From: Symbiodinium natans
Taxonomy: Eukaryota > Sar > Dinophyceae > Suessiales > Symbiodiniaceae
Length of the DNA: 64,000 nucleotides
Assembly (NCBI GenBank): GCA_905221605.1
Contig: CAJNDS010001225.1
Span: 273,501 to 337,500 of the forward strand
Direction: 5' to 3'
This document shows positions 9,362 through 18,637 of this stretch, piece after piece; within the stretch, counting starts at the first letter, position 1; each line of letters opens with the position of its first letter. A program made the position numbers and the translations under genes. The notes beneath the pieces were generated by a model, which worked only from the letters and a program-made list of their open reading frames with translations, searched no databases and was not told where the DNA came from.

Positions 9362-9466
9362 CTTGGAGGTTCAGGGTACTTAGCAACCCATGATCCGCTT
9401 TAGGTTTTAAGGCGTAGGGTTTAGGGTTTAGGGGAACCCATTATAGTTATAACCCACATATAGGCC
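9362..9466. mobile_element. Family A element truncated by a family C element
   Basis: Left end CTTGGAGGTTCAGGGTACTT is intact. The element proceeds through a short TTTAGGG run to TATAACCCACATATAGGCCC and then stops where family C sequence (CACCCTGTTTAGTA) begins. The expected right terminus is not found beyond the family C copy. Confidence 0.6.
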
Positions 9467-9758
9467 CACCCTGTTTAGTAGGGGGGGGGGGGGGGCTTTT
9501 TAAAGTCAATTGGCCGAATTATTCAGGATCCCCTGACTGTTTGGGGGTCCTCTTTAAAGTCAAATCGTCGCGGCGCCGTAAGAAAATTCCACGTGGCGCG
9601 CCTTCAAACAAGATAACCGGGCATCGTTGCCCTTTTAGCCTATCTAAACACATCCCTCTTAAAATCATATAAGCCCCGGGGCCGTGCAATCAGGATCCCA
9701 TCCGGCCGCGACTGTTCAGGGGGGAGGGGGCCCTACACATTAAAGAGGGTCCCACATT
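9467..9758. mobile_element. Family C inverted-repeat element, copy 2
   Basis: About 290 bp. It starts CACCCTGTTTAGTAGGGGGG and ends GGGTCCCACATTA. Across its length it aligns by eye with 57970-58275: GAATTATTCAGGA, CTGACTGTTTGGG, GCGCCGTAAGAAAATTCCAC, GATAACCGGGCATCG, CAGGATCCCATC, CGCGACTG. No coding capacity. Confidence 0.8.
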
Positions 9759-10517
9759 ACTAGGTACCATTTAGGGTTTCATGAGGGTTTAGGGTGTTCG
9801 GGGCTTATTTAGAGCCTTTAGGATTGTTAGAGGGTTAGCGGAGGTGGGAGGCCACATGTGCCCTTTCTTGAGGGTTTTCGGCTAGTCCCAGGACTAACCT
9901 AGGAATAAACAGGGTGCCCTTTCTGGTTTAAAGGGTTTTAGAAGGGAACCTAAACCCTAAAACAGGGAACAAGGGCCTACACTGGGTCCTAGTAGCCCTA
10001 AACCTTCAACCCTAAACCCTACAACCCTAACCCTAACCCTACACCCTACAACCCTCAACCCTACAACCCTCAACCCAATGCAGGGCTGCCTGTTTGGGTT
10101 TAAGGTTTGGGGGGGGGGGGGGGGGGGGGGCTTCGAGCTCGGGTTTGGGAGCTCAGGGAGCATGATTTTACAAAGGGAAGGGAAGGGGGGGGGGGGGGGG
10201 AACATACCAAACACCGGCTTAGGGTTTAGGGTGTAGGAATTCTTGAAATTATTCCGGGTTCAGGTTCGGGCAAAGTTTCGGGGAAATTTCCGAAGAGTTT
10301 TGAGGAGTTTCGTTTTTGAGGCTCAGGTTCGGGCAAAGTTTCGGTGTAAGTTTCCGGGGAAAAGTCTTGAGGAGATTCGATACACCCTCAACCCTAAGCC
10401 CCAAAGCTCCGACACCCTTCAGCCCCTTCGCCTCGATAGTCTGCAGCGCTCCGGTGGCATCGCCGTTGTCGAAGCCTGGGTCAGGGAGCTAAGCAGGTCG
10501 CTGGGGCTTGAGGCTTC

Positions 10518-10690
10518 GATTTGGGTTTAGGGTTTTAGGGTTTTAGGGTTTTAGGGTTTTAGGGTTTTAGGGTTTTAGGGTTTAGGGTTTAGGGTTTAGG
10601 GTATAGGGTTTAGGGTTTTAGGGTTTAGGGTTTAGGGTTTAGGGTATAGGGTATAGGGTTGAGGGTTTATAGGGTTTAGGGTTTAGGGTC
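10518..10690 (+). repeat. TTTTAGGG octamer and TTTAGGG mixed array
   Basis: Begins with about seven TTTTAGGG octamers, then TTTAGGG and TATAGGG variants to about 10690. Confidence 0.9.
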
Positions 10691-10832
10691 AGGGAGCTAA
10701 GCGGGTGGCTGGGGCTCTGCATATACACCCATATATTGGTATGTGAATCTATGCTTAAACATTTCTTAGCATGTGAACGTAGACGAAAACCTATAAACAA
10801 AAACTAGAAAATTCATTAAAACATAAACACAT

Positions 10833-10980
10833 GAATGATAATAATAACAATAATACTAGTAATAATAACAGTAGTAATGAAAATGATCATACTAATACTA
10901 ATGGTGATAATAATAATAATAATAACGACAACAATAATACTAATAATAATAATAATGATGATAATAATAATAATAATATA
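10833..10980. repeat. ATA/AAT trinucleotide-rich tract
   Basis: Imperfect trinucleotide repeats (ATAATAATAACAATAATACT and similar) inside an AT-rich stretch from about 10740 to 11040 that contrasts with the GC-richer surroundings. No gene is seen in that stretch. Confidence 0.85.
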
Positions 10981-11100
10981 TGCATACATGCACGCACGTG
11001 ACCTAATATGACAAGAAATGATGCAATACCTATGTTAAGACATACTCTAATTGTGTTTGGGCTTGGTACCCTAAACCCTAAAACCCAAACTAAACGCTTT

Positions 11101-11213
11101 CTTGGCTGACTTCTGAACCCCCTATAAAAGTTTAACTTTTAGGCCTTGTTGTAGTTTCTACAGAGACCCAAAAAGTTAAAGTCCTAAGAGCCAGCCAGAA
11201 GAAAGCCAAGCCC
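11101..11213 (+). repeat. Dispersed repeat, copy 1 of a pair
   Basis: CTTGGCTGACTTCTGAACCC ... GTCCTAAGAGCCAGCCAGAA GAAAGCCAAG. The same ordered words occur at 28528-28641. The ends CTTGGCT and AGCCAAG are a 7-bp inverted repeat, so this may be another small inverted-repeat element. Confidence 0.6.
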
Positions 11214-11919
11214 TATACCCTGAACCCTAAACCCCACACCCAAAACTCCCAAACCCAAACCCCAAACCCAAAATCCAGACCTTGTAGCTTCAACTAAACG
11301 TAACACTAGACCCAGGAGTAGCCTAGGAATGCAAAGGGTGTCCTTTTTGGTTAAGGGGATTGTAAGGGAAACCCAACCCAAAAAACCCTAAACCCTAAAC
11401 CCTAAACCCTAAACCCTGAACCCTAAACCCTAAACCCTAAACCCTAAACCCTAAACCCTACTCAGGTCCTAGAACACCCAGGCAGTTGTGAGGGCACTGC
11501 GCTTGGCGCACTCGGCGAGCTTCGCCAAGTTTCGCCTGGCGGCCTCGCGGGTTGCTTTGACGGCTTTTAGGGCGCAAAAAAGCCCTAAACCCTAAACCCT
11601 AAACCCTCAACCCTAAACCCTCAACCCTAAACCCTCAACCCTAAACCCTAGCCTAAAAACCTTATATACGAAGGCCCTTGGTCCCAAAATCATTGAACAA
11701 GAGTCCTCAGAGCCTTGTGGTAAGGATTTAGGGCTTGTGAGGGGCCTTGGGTGTTCTTGTTTCACTGCGGGTTTAGGGTTTGAGGGCTTTAGAGTTTAGG
11801 GTTTGAGGGTTCTAGGGTTTCTGGGTTTTAGATGGTTGTAATAGGATTGAGGGATTTCGGGTTTAGGGTTGGTAGGGTGGTACCCGAAACCCTGAAACCC
11901 TGAAACCCTGAAACTCGAA

Positions 11920-12135
11920 GCCCTAAACCCTAAACCCTAAACCCTAAACCTAAAAAACCTAAAAACCTAAAACCCTAAAACCCTAAAACCCCAAAACCCT
12001 AAAACCCTAAAAACCCTAAAACCCTAAAACCCTAAAACCCTAAAACCCCAAAACCCTAAAACCCAAAAACCCAAACAACCCAAAACCCTAAAACCCTAAA
12101 ACCCTAAACCTAAAACCCTTAAACCCTAAACCCTA
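11920..12135 (-). repeat. CCCTAAA and CCCTAAAA arrays
   Basis: Starts with CCCTAAA heptamers and shifts to octamers CCCTAAAA with CCCCAAAA and CCCAAAAA variants, then returns to CCCTAAA. Confidence 0.85.
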
Positions 12136-13017
12136 GTGGGTTCAGGGTCTTGGGGTTGGATGGGTGCAGGGGTTCTAGGGGCAGCAGGACTTCAAAGGCC
12201 CACAAGATCCAAACCGTGAAGCCCTAAAGCACGCCTGCATTAAGGTTTAGGGTTTAGGGTTGAGGGTTTAGGGTTCAGGGTTTAGGGGATACAGGGTTAC
12301 AGGGTTTAGGGTTTAGTAGTTTTAGGGGTTAGGGGTTAGGGGTCAGGAATTAGGGTGTGGAGACAACCCGGTGCCCTTGGGGTTGGGGGTTGAGGCTAGA
12401 CCATCGCATGGGATAATTCAAAGCCCTAAACCCTAAACCCTAAACTCTAAACCTTAAACCCTAAACTCTAAACCGTGAACCCTAAACCCATTGGAAAAAA
12501 ATAACATAGATGGACCTCAGCCCAAAACCCTAAGCTCCTAACCCCATAGGCTCAGCGACCCTATTTGGAAAGAGGGTTTAGGGTTTAGGGCTAAGGGTTT
12601 AGGGTTTAGGGCTTAGGGCCCCATAGGGTTTTGCGGGTTTCGGCAGAGGCGGGAGGCCTCCGACGGATGGGAGTCAGTCGCCTGGCGCGAAGGGCTCAGG
12701 GTTTTTATTTAGGGTTTAGGGTTTAGGGTTTAGGGTTTAGGGTTCTAGGGTTTAGAGTTTAGGGTTTTGGGATTAGGCGTTATCGGGTTTAGGCTCAGGG
12801 TTCATTATAAGGGCAGTGTTTTTCGTGTACTTGTCAGGTGAGTAGAGTTTAGGCTTCAGGCTTCCTAAACCCTAAACCCTAAACCTTAAACCTTAAACCC
12901 TAAACCCTAAACCCTTCACAGATTAGGAGTTTGAGTGCTTTTGCTCAATCTTCGAGTGGGGCTCTTGACTTTCAACCCTAAGCCCGAAGCCTTCATCTGA
13001 AGGTCATCTTGGGGGCT

Positions 13018-13088
13018 GAGGGTTTAGGGTTTAGGGTTTAGGGTTTAGGGTTTAGGGTTTAGGGTTTAGGGTTTAGGGTTTAGGGTGT
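13018..13088 (+). repeat. TTTAGGG array facing a CCCTAAA array
   Basis: About ten TTTAGGG units. After an ~85-bp unique spacer an equally long CCCTAAA array follows (13176-13252), giving an inverted pair that could fold back. Confidence 0.9.
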
Positions 13089-13175
13089 AGGGTTTCGGGG
13101 CCCGCACCCAAGAGGTCTCAGACTCAGGGGATTCTACGCTGGACCCGCGAGATTGTACCCTCCCGTGTTGGGGAC

Positions 13176-13252
13176 CTAAACCCTAAACCCTAAACCCTAA
13201 ACCCTAAACCCTAAACCCTAAACCCTAAACCCTAAACCCTAAACCCTAAACC
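13176..13252 (-). repeat. CCCTAAA array, inverted partner of 13018-13088
   Basis: About eleven perfect CCCTAAA units followed by the unique spacer CGCGGTCCTCAAAACACC. Confidence 0.9.
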
Positions 13253-14209
13253 GCGGTCCTCAAAACACCCTCTGCCCAAGAGGGGCGGCTACAAACTGTT
13301 CCCAACATCCTAAACCCTAAACCCTAAAACCCCAAAAACCCTGAAGCCTGAACCCTAAACCCTAAACCCTAAACCTATGGTGTAGGCTTTAGGGTTGAGG
13401 GCCCAAGAAGAAGGACTCCTGATCACTTCCCTTGTTGGGGGAGCATCGCATGTCGAAGTAAGGAGTTTAGGGTTTAGGGCTTAGGGTTTTGGGTTTAGGG
13501 TTCAGGGTTGAGGGTTGCCGTCCACGAAATTAGAGTTTAGGGTGTCGGGTTTAGGGTTCAGGGTTTAGGGAAGATTCCTCTATCGAGAGGACATAAGACC
13601 TAAACACTGAAGTTCACAACCAGAATTGCTTCAGAGATTTTGGATGTACTGACCCATAAGCCCTAGGCAAACTAGCTATTTCAACCTCTAAAACTTCTAG
13701 ACCCCTGAGCCAAAAAAAACCCTAAACCCCTAAACCCCTAAACCCCTAAACCCCTAAACCCCAAAACCCCTAAACCCCTAAACCCCTAAACCCTAAACCC
13801 CAAAAACCCTGAAGCCTGATGGCACCTCGAAATCTAGCCCCATCAACCCAAGGGCTCTTAGCCTCCCAGGCCCTAAACTCTAAACCCCAAAGCCCCTACT
13901 ACATCTCTTAAGACGCCAAATTCAAACCTTAAAGCCCCTTGAATCGAAACCTGAATCTAAACCCCAAAGCCCCCTACTACATCTCTTAGGACCCCAAATT
14001 CAAACCTTAAAACCCCTTAGATCGAAACCTGAACATCCTTAAATCTAGAGAGGGTTTGAAGACACAAGGCTGCCTGAAGGCGGCCACGGTCGTAAGTCTA
14101 AAACCCCCCAGAGCCCAAACTCCAAACCTTAAAACCCCTAAGTCTAAACATTAAAGCCCCTAAGCTCTAAACCTGAAAAACCCCTTAAGCCCTAAACTCT
14201 AAACCTGAA

Positions 14210-14393
14210 AGCCCTAAACCCTAAACCCTAACCCCTAAACCCCTAAACCTCTAAACCCCTAAACCCCTAAACCCCTAAACCCCTAAACCCCTAAACCCTA
14301 AAACCCTAAAACCCTAAAACCCTAAAACCCTAAAACCCTAAACCCTAAACCCTAAACCCTAAACCCTAAACCCTAAACCCTAAACCCTAAACC
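14210..14393 (-). repeat. CCCCTAAA / CCCTAAAA / CCCTAAA staged array
   Basis: Three successive blocks: CCCCTAAA octamers, then CCCTAAAA octamers, then perfect CCCTAAA heptamers. Each block is internally homogeneous, which points to local amplification of variants. Confidence 0.9.
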
Positions 14394-14637
14394 AAACCTC
14401 TCAGAACCGGCCTCAGGCTCTGCGCCCGGACGCACCGCGTAGGCCATGGCCAAGAGGCGGCCGCAGATATGGGCCACAACACCTGGGTTAGGGATTTTAG
14501 GGTTTAGGGTTTAGGGTTTAGGGTTTAGGGTTTAGGGTTTAGGGTTTAGGGCCACGACTCCACGACGCCTGGGGTGGAGGGGGGTTGGAGGTTAGGAAAG
14601 CCCTAGACCGTAAACCCTAAACGCTAAATCCTATAGT

Positions 14638-14738
14638 GAACCCTGAACCCTGAACCCTGAACCCTGAACCCTAAACCCTAAACCCTAAACCCTAAACCCT
14701 AAACCCTAAACCCTAAACCCTAAACCCTAAACCCTGAC
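14638..14738 (-). repeat. CCCTGAA then CCCTAAA array
   Basis: Four to five CCCTGAA heptamers followed by about nine CCCTAAA heptamers. A poly-G tract follows at 14749-14764. Confidence 0.9.
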
Positions 14739-14837
14739 ACAGGATTTGGGGGGGGGGGGGGGGGAAGGGGGGGAGAGCCTGGGGACTTGTAGGGTATACG
14801 GTGTAGGGATTTGGGCAAGAAAAAAACTCTGGGTACT

Positions 14838-14948
14838 AACCCTAAACCCTGAACCCTGAACCCTGAACCCTAAACCCTAAACCCTAAACCCTAAACCCTA
14901 AACCCTAAACCCTAAACCCTAAACCCTAAACCCTAAACCCTAAACCCT
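14838..14948 (-). repeat. CCCTAAA interstitial array
   Basis: About fifteen heptamers, three of them CCCTGAA at the left, as in the neighbouring array at 14638. The two arrays may be duplicates. Confidence 0.9.
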
Positions 14949-15115
14949 ACCAAAGATGAACCATACGCCCTAACAACCCTGAACATCCTCAAGCCTGAAA
15001 ACCCCTTTACCCTGTATAAACCCGGAAAACCCCAAAGCTCCAGAACCCTGCAAACCCTAAAGCCATAAACCCCGAACAAATCTAAAGAACGAAACCCCTT
15101 AAAACCCTAAAGCGT

Positions 15116-15245
15116 ACTTCGAGGTTCTTGGGTAGTGACATTCATGGGTAGTTCTAAGTCGGGTTGTAAGTATGGCAACCATACTTATAACCCTGTATAG
15201 GATACTCATCACCCTTTATAACTACCCATGAACCTCCCCAAGTAA
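15116..15245. mobile_element. Family A MITE-like element, diverged
   Basis: Left end CTTCGAGGTTCTTGGGTAGT and right end ACTACCCATGAACCTCCCCA form an inverted pair. The centre has GTAAGTATGGCAACCATACT, a short internal palindrome. Non-coding. Confidence 0.55.
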
Positions 15246-15327
15246 ACCCCGAAGCCTACACCCTACACCAGGAGGCTGTAGAAAATCTCTTGGCACATCA
15301 AACAACCTGGTAGTGGGAAGTATGATA

Positions 15328-15424
15328 ACCCTAAACCCTAAACCCTAAACCCTAAACCCTAAACCCTGAACCCTAAACCCTAAACCCTAAACCCTAAACC
15401 CTAAACCCTAAACCCTAAACCCTA
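15328..15424 (-). repeat. CCCTAAA interstitial array
   Basis: About thirteen heptamers with one CCCTGAA variant. Confidence 0.9.
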
Positions 15425-15961
15425 GCTTTCAGGGGGTTATGAGGAGTTTAGAGTTCGGAGGTGAGACCTTTCTTTTTTTCTACCCATGTTGGGGTCCAAG
15501 ATAGGGTCCAAAACCCCCTCCCCCACAAACAGAGGGGATGCTTTAGACATGTGTCTCTACAGCACTCTGTGTTTTGTGGGCCCTCAGCTGTGTGGTGTTC
15601 GTTCTTCAGGTCTGCGCTTGGTAGAAGTACCATAACTGGCACAACTTTGGCAATGCGGTGTGGCTGCCGCCCTCAAATCTTTGCAGAAAGCGCTGTGGCC
15701 CAGGTGCAAAAAGGCTACAACTCTGAAACCCTAAACCCTACAAACCCTGAACCCAAACACTAGCCCTGAACCCTAAACCCTAAACCCTGAAACCTGAACC
15801 CTAAACCCTAAACCCTGAAACCTGAACCCTAAACCCCTAAACCCTAAACCCCTAAACCCCTAGACCCTAGCAGCGCAGTGCTGGGCCCTCCCACTCCCGA
15901 GGAGACCCTGAGCTGGCGGGGTCAGGGCGGCAGCCTGACGATCGCGTCGGGGTTCCGGGTG

Positions 15962-16005
15962 GGTTTAGGGTTTAGGGTTTAGGGTTTAGGGTTTAGGGTT
16001 TAGGG
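15962..16005 (+). repeat. TTTAGGG array hosting the copia insertion
   Basis: About six TTTAGGG units that are cut at TAGGG where the 5' LTR begins. The array resumes as TAGGGTTTAGGG at 25835, so the retrotransposon interrupts one array. Confidence 0.9.
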
Positions 16006-16211
16006 TGCGGAGCTGCAGTTGGTATTGTAGAAAGGAGTTGGTGTTGGAAGTTGAAGGGTCAATGCACCCGGTAATCTTATTGGCTCAAGACTGGGCCATG
16101 CGCCTGGTAGCAAAAAGAAGTTTTGGGTTCTTGGTGTTTGCTGGTTGGTTCAGGGTGAAACCTCTGGCGACTGTTTGGGTTGATTCCCTTCCCCTTTCGG
16201 TTGCCCCCGTA
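16006..16211 (+). repeat. 5' LTR of the copia element
   Basis: 206 bp, starts TGCGGAGC and ends CCCCCGTA, an imperfect inverted terminus (TGCGG/TACGG) rather than the usual TG...CA. It matches 25624-25834 base for base except that the latter carries five extra bases (TTTAG-type duplication in the AAGAAGTTT region). I see no TATA box or polyadenylation signal I would defend. Confidence 0.93.
16068..16089 (+). other. Spliced-leader-like 22-mer inside the LTR
   Basis: The 22 bases end in TTGGCTCAAG, identical to the last ten bases of the dinoflagellate spliced leader as I remember it, and about 16 of 22 positions agree overall. The same stretch occurs in the 3' LTR at 25686-25707. It may be a decayed spliced-leader relic captured from a trans-spliced transcript, or chance. 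Confidence 0.4.
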
Positions 16212-16223
16212 GGTTATGAGCCC
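16212..16223 (+). promoter_or_regulatory. Primer-binding site, initiator tRNA-Met anticodon-arm type
   Basis: GGTTATGAGCCC begins at the first base after the 5' LTR. Its complement GGGCTCATAACC is the anticodon arm of initiator tRNA-Met (CAT anticodon) as in yeast. Priming from a cleaved 5' half-tRNA at this arm is established for Drosophila copia, unlike the 3'-end priming of most plant copia elements. Confidence 0.7.
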
Positions 16224-16273
16224 AAATTAGGCTTCCTGCGGTATAGGTAAAGATTTTTCGGTTGTTTAACGCC

Positions 16274-18637
16274 ATGGACATGATGCGGCGTCGCTCTGAG
16301 CCTGGACTGTCGCCCACGGCCAATGAAGCCGAAGGAAATCGTGGTGATGGGGGTGAAGAACGACAACAAGTGGTACAAGCGCTGACAGATGGTAGGGAGG
16401 TTGCAATGATACAACCAACGTCTCAGGTGGAAAACGAAGTGGTTCCGGTTCCAGCAGCAAATCCTTTCTGGAGCGAGCGGGCTCAAGAAGAAATGAGACT
16501 GAGGCACTCAAGGCCAGCAAGTCTTCCTGCAAGCGGAGGGGATAGAAGTGGTGAAGAAACAAGAAGGCCACCGTCGTTGCCAGAACTTCGGGATCGGGAA
16601 CCTGCACCAGCTGAGAGGCCATCGTCAGGCTTAATGGGCCAGATGGAACGAGGTACTATTGGTGGAGCGCAAGTAGAGGAAGAGCTCATTCCTGATGTTG
16701 GTGGGGAAGAACAAAGTGAAGATATGGCGGTGGTAAAGCGTGCGCTGAAGGAGTTGCTTGTGCAAACAAAGGAGCTGGGGAACAGGTTGCATCGGGTGGA
16801 GGAGAAAAGCTATACCTCTGCTGCATCTGGGTCAGCTTCGAGAGCACGGAGCACTGGAGTGGTGGACGCAAATGCTGCATATCCTTTGGGAATGACTCCA
16901 GAGAAACAGTACCTGCCAGGACAAGTTTTCTACACGGATGGTATGGGTGGTTTTTGGACTGTGTTGCCTGATGGGACATGGCTGCCTATTGAGGGCTACG
17001 ACCTGCCAAAGGGTTGTGATCTTCAATCCTTGCCTGGGTCCAGGAAGGGGGATGCTCAAGTGGAGGATGAAAAAGAAGTGCCAATGATGCATGTAGCTGA
17101 AGGGAAGAAACCCTCCAGATTGCCTCCATTGAATTACCCCACGGGAGGTCCTGCAAGTGGTGGATATGCAAGTGGACCGCCTGGTTTAACACATGTTCCG
17201 ATTACTTCCTTGCCATCAGGTGCTGATGGTTCTGCCGCACCGGTGGGGAACCAGCCCGGTTTTGTCTCCGCTCGGGAAACTGCGACGCAAGAGAACTCAG
17301 CAGGATCGGGTGGATATACAATGGTGGATGATGTTCCGTATCGGTGGAAAATGGTCGCTGGGAAGTTGGAATTAGAAAAAGTTCCGCTAGCAGCTGTTAC
17401 GCCTGGTATAGGACATGGACTGCCTCAAGGGCCTGGTGGTAGGGTCAGTTTACCTCCTGGAGCAGTGGTGCCACGCGGTATGCCAATCATTGGTGATAGT
17501 TCTGGAACCGAACGTCCGGAGGCTCTTGGGAAGCATGTGATGAGCCTTCCTACTTTGGCGGACTACACACCAAGCAATCCGACGGCACTAGGTGATTGGA
17601 TCGCAATGATCGAACCAATGTTGTCTTCGCTGACAGATACAGGAAGAGTGTGGTGGCAATGCGTCTGTTCAAAGGCATATCAAGCGTATGCCAAATGGTT
17701 GAGTGTTTCTCCGCTGGAAAGGTTGGGCATCAAGGCTGAGCTGGAAGGGCTCAAAGTGGTTCAAACTGTGCATGTTTTGTTGGAGCAGAGAGCGGTGTCT
17801 TTGCTGCTACAGGCGATTCCGGAGAGATTGAAGACCGAGATCGTTTCCACTCGAATGTTGGGGTCAGTGATGATATTTTACAAATTGCTGACGGTCTACC
17901 AACCAGGTGGAGCAAATGAGAGCAGCACAATGTTGAACTTCTTGGTGCAACCATCTTCAGCAACCTCGATCTCAGAGGCCATCAAGGGAGTGCGTCAATG
18001 GGCGCAACGGCGTTCCCGATTAAGGGAGTTGAGAGCAGCCGAGCCGGACGCTACCTTGCTTATCAAAGGATTGGATGGTTTATCATCCGCGTTGCTGGCG
18101 AAACACCCTACGGTTCATTTCAGAGTGGCATCCTTTCGGGAGAAATTGGGGGTGGACTACTCGCCGACCTCTGAAACTGCGACACAACTAGCTGAAATGT
18201 TACAGGCAGAGTTTGAACTGCTATTGCATAGTGCTGGTGATCAAGAGGTGAAGCAGGACTCGGACGCCAAGAAAAGGGCAAGGTTAAACAAAGCCCAAAA
18301 GGGAACTGGTGACGAGACGGAGGAGGGTGACAAAGGCAAAGGGAAAGGAAAAAGGTACAGCGGAGATGGTGAACGTCCTTTCTGTTGGATATATTGGAAG
18401 ACAGATGCAGGCTGCAAGTTCGGATCTCGCTGCAAATTTCGTCATGACAAAGACTCCCTGGAGCGAGGAAGATGTTTTGAGTGTGGGGCCGTTGGCCATC
18501 TGCAGCCGCAGTGTCCATATAAGGGTGGTGTAAGTTCCAATGTGGACTCAAACCCTGAGAGGAATAGGCCTAAAGGGAATTCTCAAGGGCGGCAAAGGTG
18601 CGAAATGGGGAAATGCCAAAAAGGCAGAGGTGGCTGA
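16274..18637 (+). CDS. gag: Gag (nucleocapsid) of the copia element
   Basis: 787 residues. The first ATG of the frame, at 16274 in context GCCATGG, was chosen; the frame opens 12 bases earlier only at a TTG. The N-terminal half is low-complexity and charged. Residues ~110-170 include a possible coiled coil (VVKRALKELLVQTKELGNRL). Around residues 410-600 lies the capsid-like region (LADYTPSNPTALGDWIAMIE, VWWQCVCSKAYQAYAKWL, ERLGI). Near the C-terminus is a KGKGKGK basic patch, then a CCCH zinc finger (C704-x9-C714-x5-C720-x3-H724) and a CCHC zinc knuckle (C734-x2-C737-x4-H742-x4-C747). The role is particle assembly and RNA packaging, by family. The stop lies in the overlap with pol, which is in the +1 frame. 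Confidence 0.9.
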   Translation: MDMMRRRSEPGLSPTANEAEGNRGDGGEERQQVVQALTDGREVAMIQPTSQVENEVVPVPAANPFWSERAQEEMRLRHSRPASLPASGGDRSGEETRRPPSLPELRDREPAPAERPSSGLMGQMERGTIGGAQVEEELIPDVGGEEQSEDMAVVKRALKELLVQTKELGNRLHRVEEKSYTSAASGSASRARSTGVVDANAAYPLGMTPEKQYLPGQVFYTDGMGGFWTVLPDGTWLPIEGYDLPKGCDLQSLPGSRKGDAQVEDEKEVPMMHVAEGKKPSRLPPLNYPTGGPASGGYASGPPGLTHVPITSLPSGADGSAAPVGNQPGFVSARETATQENSAGSGGYTMVDDVPYRWKMVAGKLELEKVPLAAVTPGIGHGLPQGPGGRVSLPPGAVVPRGMPIIGDSSGTERPEALGKHVMSLPTLADYTPSNPTALGDWIAMIEPMLSSLTDTGRVWWQCVCSKAYQAYAKWLSVSPLERLGIKAELEGLKVVQTVHVLLEQRAVSLLLQAIPERLKTEIVSTRMLGSVMIFYKLLTVYQPGGANESSTMLNFLVQPSSATSISEAIKGVRQWAQRRSRLRELRAAEPDATLLIKGLDGLSSALLAKHPTVHFRVASFREKLGVDYSPTSETATQLAEMLQAEFELLLHSAGDQEVKQDSDAKKRARLNKAQKGTGDETEEGDKGKGKGKRYSGDGERPFCWIYWKTDAGCKFGSRCKFRHDKDSLERGRCFECGAVGHLQPQCPYKGGVSSNVDSNPERNRPKGNSQGRQRCEMGKCQKGRGG
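18534..18637 (+). promoter_or_regulatory. Gag-Pol overlap, presumed +1 frameshift region
   Basis: The pol frame is open from just after a TAA at 18531-18533 and the gag frame stops at 18637, giving a 104-nt overlap. Gag is in frame 2 and pol in frame 3, so expression as a fusion needs +1 shifting, the polarity used by yeast Ty1. No Ty1-type CTTAGGC heptamer is present. Candidate slippery spots such as CCTAAAGGG (about 18569) are guesses. An ATG at 18540 in the pol frame could instead allow separate initiation. Confidence 0.55.

Larger units (their letters stand above)
6946..10510. other. Telomere-repeat mosaic upstream of the FNIP gene
   Basis: The first ~250 bp (6946-7200) are unique sequence that should contain the FNIP promoter and 5' end; I see no definable promoter motif. 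The rest alternates ITR arrays in both orientations with spacers, poly-G tracts (9481-9496, 10110-10130, 10188-10200) and the family A, B and C elements listed separately. No gene is supportable. Confidence 0.6.
11041..15961. other. Telomere-repeat mosaic left of the retrotransposon
   Basis: Dense ITR arrays in alternating orientation separated by 50-250 bp spacers. The spacer at 15425-15760 has a 100-codon open frame (from 15461), but its composition and lack of recognisable motifs do not support a gene. Nothing else coding is seen. Confidence 0.6.

Noticed and set aside
16262-16273. Start of gag at the TTG 12 bases before the ATG
   Set aside because: The ATG at 16274 sits in a strong context (GCCATGG) and non-ATG initiation is not needed.
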